The translations under genes were made by a program, and so were the position numbers. From NCBI GenBank assembly GCA_937876195.1, contig CALEIK010000040.1:1-25175 (forward strand): a stretch of DNA of 25,175 nt, in the 5' to 3' direction. A model generated the notes under the pieces. It searched no databases, was not told the origin of the DNA, and saw only the letters and a program-made list of their open reading frames with translations. This DNA is from an uncultured Flavobacteriales bacterium (GTDB lineage: Bacteria > Bacteroidota > Bacteroidia > Flavobacteriales_D > Crocinitomicaceae). Shown here one piece after another: positions 22,948-25,175 of this stretch; position 1 is the stretch's first letter, and every line of letters begins with the position of its first letter.

Positions 22948-23061
22948 ACCGTGAAGAGTTTTTACCGCAACGAACCGCGAAGAGTTGCGCTGAGGTATTC
23001 CTACAGCTTCTTTCCAGGTATACTCTACGAAATGAGTATTTGTAACATTTGATGTGTTAAA
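22948..23061. repeat. Partial inverted copy of the MITE-like element
   Basis: The segment 22987-23013 is the exact reverse complement of 11516-11542 (27 nt). Similarity continues with scattered changes to about 23061 (TTTGATGTGTTAA). Upstream, 22948-22990 resembles one arm of the other copy (ACCG ... ACCGC ... GTTGCGC). The second arm is absent: similarity stops where the structured segment at 23069 begins, so this copy looks truncated. Confidence 0.65.
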
Positions 23062-23068
23062 ACATTGT

Positions 23069-23203
23069 TGTCCGAAGTCTTATAGACCTCTCCCTATGGT
23101 CGAGGTGACAGTTCAGAGAGGGAATTATTAAGGTCACCTCGAATGCCTGTCTGACTGGCGCAGAACTGGCAGGAAATGAGAGGGCTCAGCCTTTATCGGA
23201 CAA
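23069..23203. other. Structured non-coding segment with nested inverted repeats
   Basis: The 491-bp gap 22848-23338 holds this segment after the partial repeat. Outer arms TTGTCCGA (23069-23076) and TCGGACAA (23196-23203) are inverted. Inside, TCGAGGTGAC (23100-23109) pairs perfectly with 23133-23142. An alternative stem, ACCTC (23086-23090) with GAGGT (23102-23106), would compete with it. AGTCTTATA occurs directly repeated at 23076-23084 and 23218-23226. It is probably an interspersed repeat with an ACCTC/GAGGT hairpin, of a type common in Bacteroidota; a small structured RNA is the alternative. Confidence 0.45.
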
Positions 23204-23229
23204 TACTGATATCAAATAGTCTTATACAG

Positions 23230-23237
23230 TAAATTTG
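23230..23237 (+). promoter_or_regulatory. Bacteroidota-type -7 box upstream of the orphan lipoprotein
   Basis: TAAATTTG matches the TAnnTTTG consensus exactly. It lies about 100 nt before the ATG at 23339, giving a leader of roughly 95 nt. No TTTG -33 element at normal spacing is seen. Confidence 0.35.
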
Positions 23238-23338
23238 AGTTGTCCATTTGGGTTGAAACCGTTTTTTCGTTACCTTAGATGTGGAAAGTGATTCGGATGG
23301 AAGAAACCTACCACAATGTATTGATTTATAAAAAAACC

Positions 23339-24004
23339 ATGACGAAAATAATTTATCAATTGCTCTTTTTTTCTTTTGTAGGATTCATAATTGTTTCGTG
23401 CAAAAAAGAAATCGTTCCCAACGATATTAGCACTAGCGAAAGTACTAGCGATACTGCTGAAGTTTATGCAGGTGTTCACGACACTTCTTTCCATCATTTT
23501 GAGTTTGCTGTCCCTCATGGAATAACTATTGTTTGGGATGCCCAAAACTTGTATGGTACTGGTTTTGATTCTTTAGATATTGATTTGAACGGGACGTACG
23601 ATCTTTTCATAACGCTAAATGTGCTAAATCCAGACAGCCTTCATCTTCTTACCGGAATGCCGAATCCATTTCCTTCGTGCGCACTTAATGCCGAAAATGG
23701 ACTCGAAGTAGCTTTTTACACTGAATCCTTTCCCATTGGACTTGGACAAACGGGCACAGCCACTTTTGTTGATCGCTTAGATTTTAACGAAAGAATAGAT
23801 GTGATTTCAGATTGGGCAACAAATCGCACCATGTGGTCGGAAAATCCTGGTGGAGCAGGAACACCTCCTTTTGGAGATTGGTATTATGCGTCTTCAGAAA
23901 ACTACATAGCAACGAAAATGAATGGTGATAAATATGGCTGGATTAGGGTGGATGCGTCCGATCCGAAAGACCCAAAATTTGTCAGCTATGCGACTCAACA
24001 CTGA
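23339..24004 (+). CDS. Orphan lipoprotein of unknown function
   Basis: An upstream ATG at 23279 would add 20 residues ahead of the signal; the ATG at 23339 gives the lipoprotein signal MTKIIYQLLFFSFVGFIIVS followed by CKKE, so the Cys is near residue 21. A Ser/Thr-rich linker (STSESTSDTAEVYAG) follows. The mature domain of about 180 residues has beta-strand character and several Asp-rich loops (DSLDIDLNGTYDLFI, which resembles the 'DxxxDxNxD' start of Bacteroidota lipoproteins). The protein ends YGWIRVDASDPKDPKFVSYA, similar to the closing strand of such domains. No enzyme motif is visible. The intergenic stretch up to 24231 has only a weak 7-bp stem (24045-24051 with 24063-24069). Confidence 0.7.
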   Translation: MTKIIYQLLFFSFVGFIIVSCKKEIVPNDISTSESTSDTAEVYAGVHDTSFHHFEFAVPHGITIVWDAQNLYGTGFDSLDIDLNGTYDLFITLNVLNPDSLHLLTGMPNPFPSCALNAENGLEVAFYTESFPIGLGQTGTATFVDRLDFNERIDVISDWATNRTMWSENPGGAGTPPFGDWYYASSENYIATKMNGDKYGWIRVDASDPKDPKFVSYATQH

Positions 24005-24231
24005 GTTTAGTTAACTGGTCGTTACAAACCTAAACCCTCACCCCAACAAACAAATGTCATCCGTTTGTTCAAAGTGGTTTTTCCAACATTCCGGGATCTT
24101 CTATCCCTCAAGTCACTCAAGGTGTGAATCCTGTAATGTATTTTAAGAATTCTGTAATACTTAGCCGAATGGAATGCTTCACCTTTACTAGGTATTCAGA
24201 GATCTTTCTGGATAGTAAAACATGAATTATC

Positions 24232-25175
24232 ATGCAAAACAAGAAACTTTTACTCGCAGCTTTTAGCCTATTGATCTCTTCGAATTTTACTTTTGGACAA
24301 ATTAATTTAGGAACGGCTGCTAGCTTTGTATTGTTTACCTCTGTGGGAGCAATTGACAATGTCGGACCTTCAAATTTTGTTGGTGATATTGGAACCAATG
24401 CGGGAGCAATAACTGGATTTCCTCCAGGAACACTAACAGGAGTAATCCATCAGGCAAATCCAACTACTTTGCAGGCGGCTGCAGATGTGGAGAGCGCTTA
24501 CAACGATTTGACGGCAGTACCTTGTGATTCATTAATTGGCAATGCACTAGGTGGTGGACAGATTCTTACACCTTACGTTTATTGTGTGTCAACTGCCGCC
24601 TCACTTGCAGGAGAATTAATTTTAGATGCAGAAGGCGATCCCAATGCAGTTTTCATTATCAAGATAACTGGACTTTTAGACGCCATTGGACTTTCAACAG
24701 TCACACTCATCAATTCAGCGACGGCAAACAATGTTTATTGGCAAATAGACGGAGCTGTGAATATAGGTGCTGGAGCCATTTTTAAAGGAGTCATTCTAGC
24801 CAATGGTGCACTTAGTTTCGCTGATGGTGCCGATTTTACGGGAAATGGACTCAGTCGACAAGGAGCAATTTCTACGAGCACTAATACCGCCACAGTGCCA
24901 ATCGTGAGCGGAATGGCCATTGAATTAATTGAGTTTCACGGAGAGAATAAGCATACTCGCAATGTTCTTTTTTGGTCTACTGACAGCGAAACAAACAATA
25001 GTCATTTCACCCTTGAAAGAACGATAGATGGGATTAATTATGTAGAACTAGCACGAATAAATGGCGCTGGTACAAGTACATCGACACATAGCTATTCTTA
25101 TGCTGATTTCGATTTTGAGAAAAAACAAAATTACTACCGTCTCAAACAAACCGATTATGATGGAACATCTGAAAC
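24232..25175 (+). CDS. Secreted DUF3494 ice-binding-like protein (3' end outside window)
   Basis: An ATG at 24232 opens a frame that stays open to the window end (314 full codons). A signal peptide (MQNKKLLLAAFSLLISSNFT to about GQ23) is followed by the DUF3494 domain, about residues 24-218: INLGTAASFVLFTSVGAIDN, FVGDIGTNAGAITGF, LTPYVYCVSTAASLAGELIL, VFIIKITGLLDA, NVYWQIDGAVNIGAGAIFKG and DGADFTGNGLSRQGAIS. This is the beta-solenoid ice-binding fold of cold-living microbes, but it also occurs in non-cold bacteria as an adhesion-type domain. Residues about 225-314 (LIEFHGE ... LFWSTDSETNNSHFTLERT ... YYRLKQTDYDG) are the typical Bacteroidota stalk preceding a type IX secretion sorting signal, which would lie past the window end. 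Confidence 0.88.
   Translation, partial: MQNKKLLLAAFSLLISSNFTFGQINLGTAASFVLFTSVGAIDNVGPSNFVGDIGTNAGAITGFPPGTLTGVIHQANPTTLQAAADVESAYNDLTAVPCDSLIGNALGGGQILTPYVYCVSTAASLAGELILDAEGDPNAVFIIKITGLLDAIGLSTVTLINSATANNVYWQIDGAVNIGAGAIFKGVILANGALSFADGADFTGNGLSRQGAISTSTNTATVPIVSGMAIELIEFHGENKHTRNVLFWSTDSETNNSHFTLERTIDGINYVELARINGAGTSTSTHSYSYADFDFEKKQNYYRLKQTDYDGTSE

Noticed and set aside
24045..24069. Terminator after the orphan lipoprotein
   Set aside because: Only a 7-bp AT-rich stem with an 11-nt loop and a poor T tract.
24117..24398. 93-codon minus-strand frame at the start of the ice-binding-like gene
   Set aside because: It overlaps a recognised signal peptide and DUF3494 domain on the other strand.

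Overview
The window reads as chromosome of a Bacteroidota bacterium, most likely an aquatic Flavobacteriales member; a Crocinitomicaceae/Fluviicola-like lineage is a guess. The evidence is start codons with no Shine-Dalgarno, two exact matches to the Bacteroidota -7 box TAnnTTTG, many GTG starts, lipoproteins with short lipoboxes, a UvrA zinc module lacking one Cys, and a secreted ice-binding-like protein whose C-terminal part resembles the stalk found before type IX secretion sorting tails.

Layout. (1) 1-1290: end of the Obg GTPase gene, a PAP2 phosphatase and a CrcB/Fluc fluoride channel, all overlapping. They converge on a PlsC-like acyltransferase (1350-2681, minus) across a 17-bp inverted repeat. 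(2) 2843-5261: D-Ala-D-Ala ligase and a PBP4-type D-Ala-D-Ala carboxypeptidase, convergent, with coding ends overlapping by 23 bp. (3) 5382-11371: a five-gene exopolysaccharide operon: GT4 glycosyltransferase, OPX export lipoprotein, Wzc-type tyrosine kinase/copolymerase with a Tyr-Gly tail, RmlC-type epimerase and a WecA/MraY-family phosphosugar transferase. No flippase or polymerase is seen here. (4) 11372-11712: a 182-bp palindromic MITE-like element; a partial inverted copy lies at 22948-23061. (5) 11713-15422: an SLT lytic transglycosylase lipoprotein overlapping uvrA by 4 bp.

(6) 15423-21518: an AT-rich accessory island. A related 70-90 bp leader sequence occurs three times (about 15447, 17428 and 19655), each just upstream of a different gene group: a SHOCT/WG-repeat membrane protein plus an HNH protein; an orphan lipoprotein plus a SUKH-like protein; and an AraC/GyrI-like regulator plus a DUF2164 protein. 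The island ends in 13 tandem 21-bp repeats that spell a Leu-rich heptad in one frame.

(7) 21519-22847: an SDR oxidoreductase and a convergent hemerythrin-like protein. (8) 22848-25175: a repeat-rich gap, an orphan lipoprotein and a secreted DUF3494 ice-binding-like protein cut by the window end.

The most unusual structure is the repeated-leader cassette layout of the island. No tRNA, rRNA, CRISPR array, transposase or integrase was recognised. All family calls come from reading motifs by eye; no database search was run.
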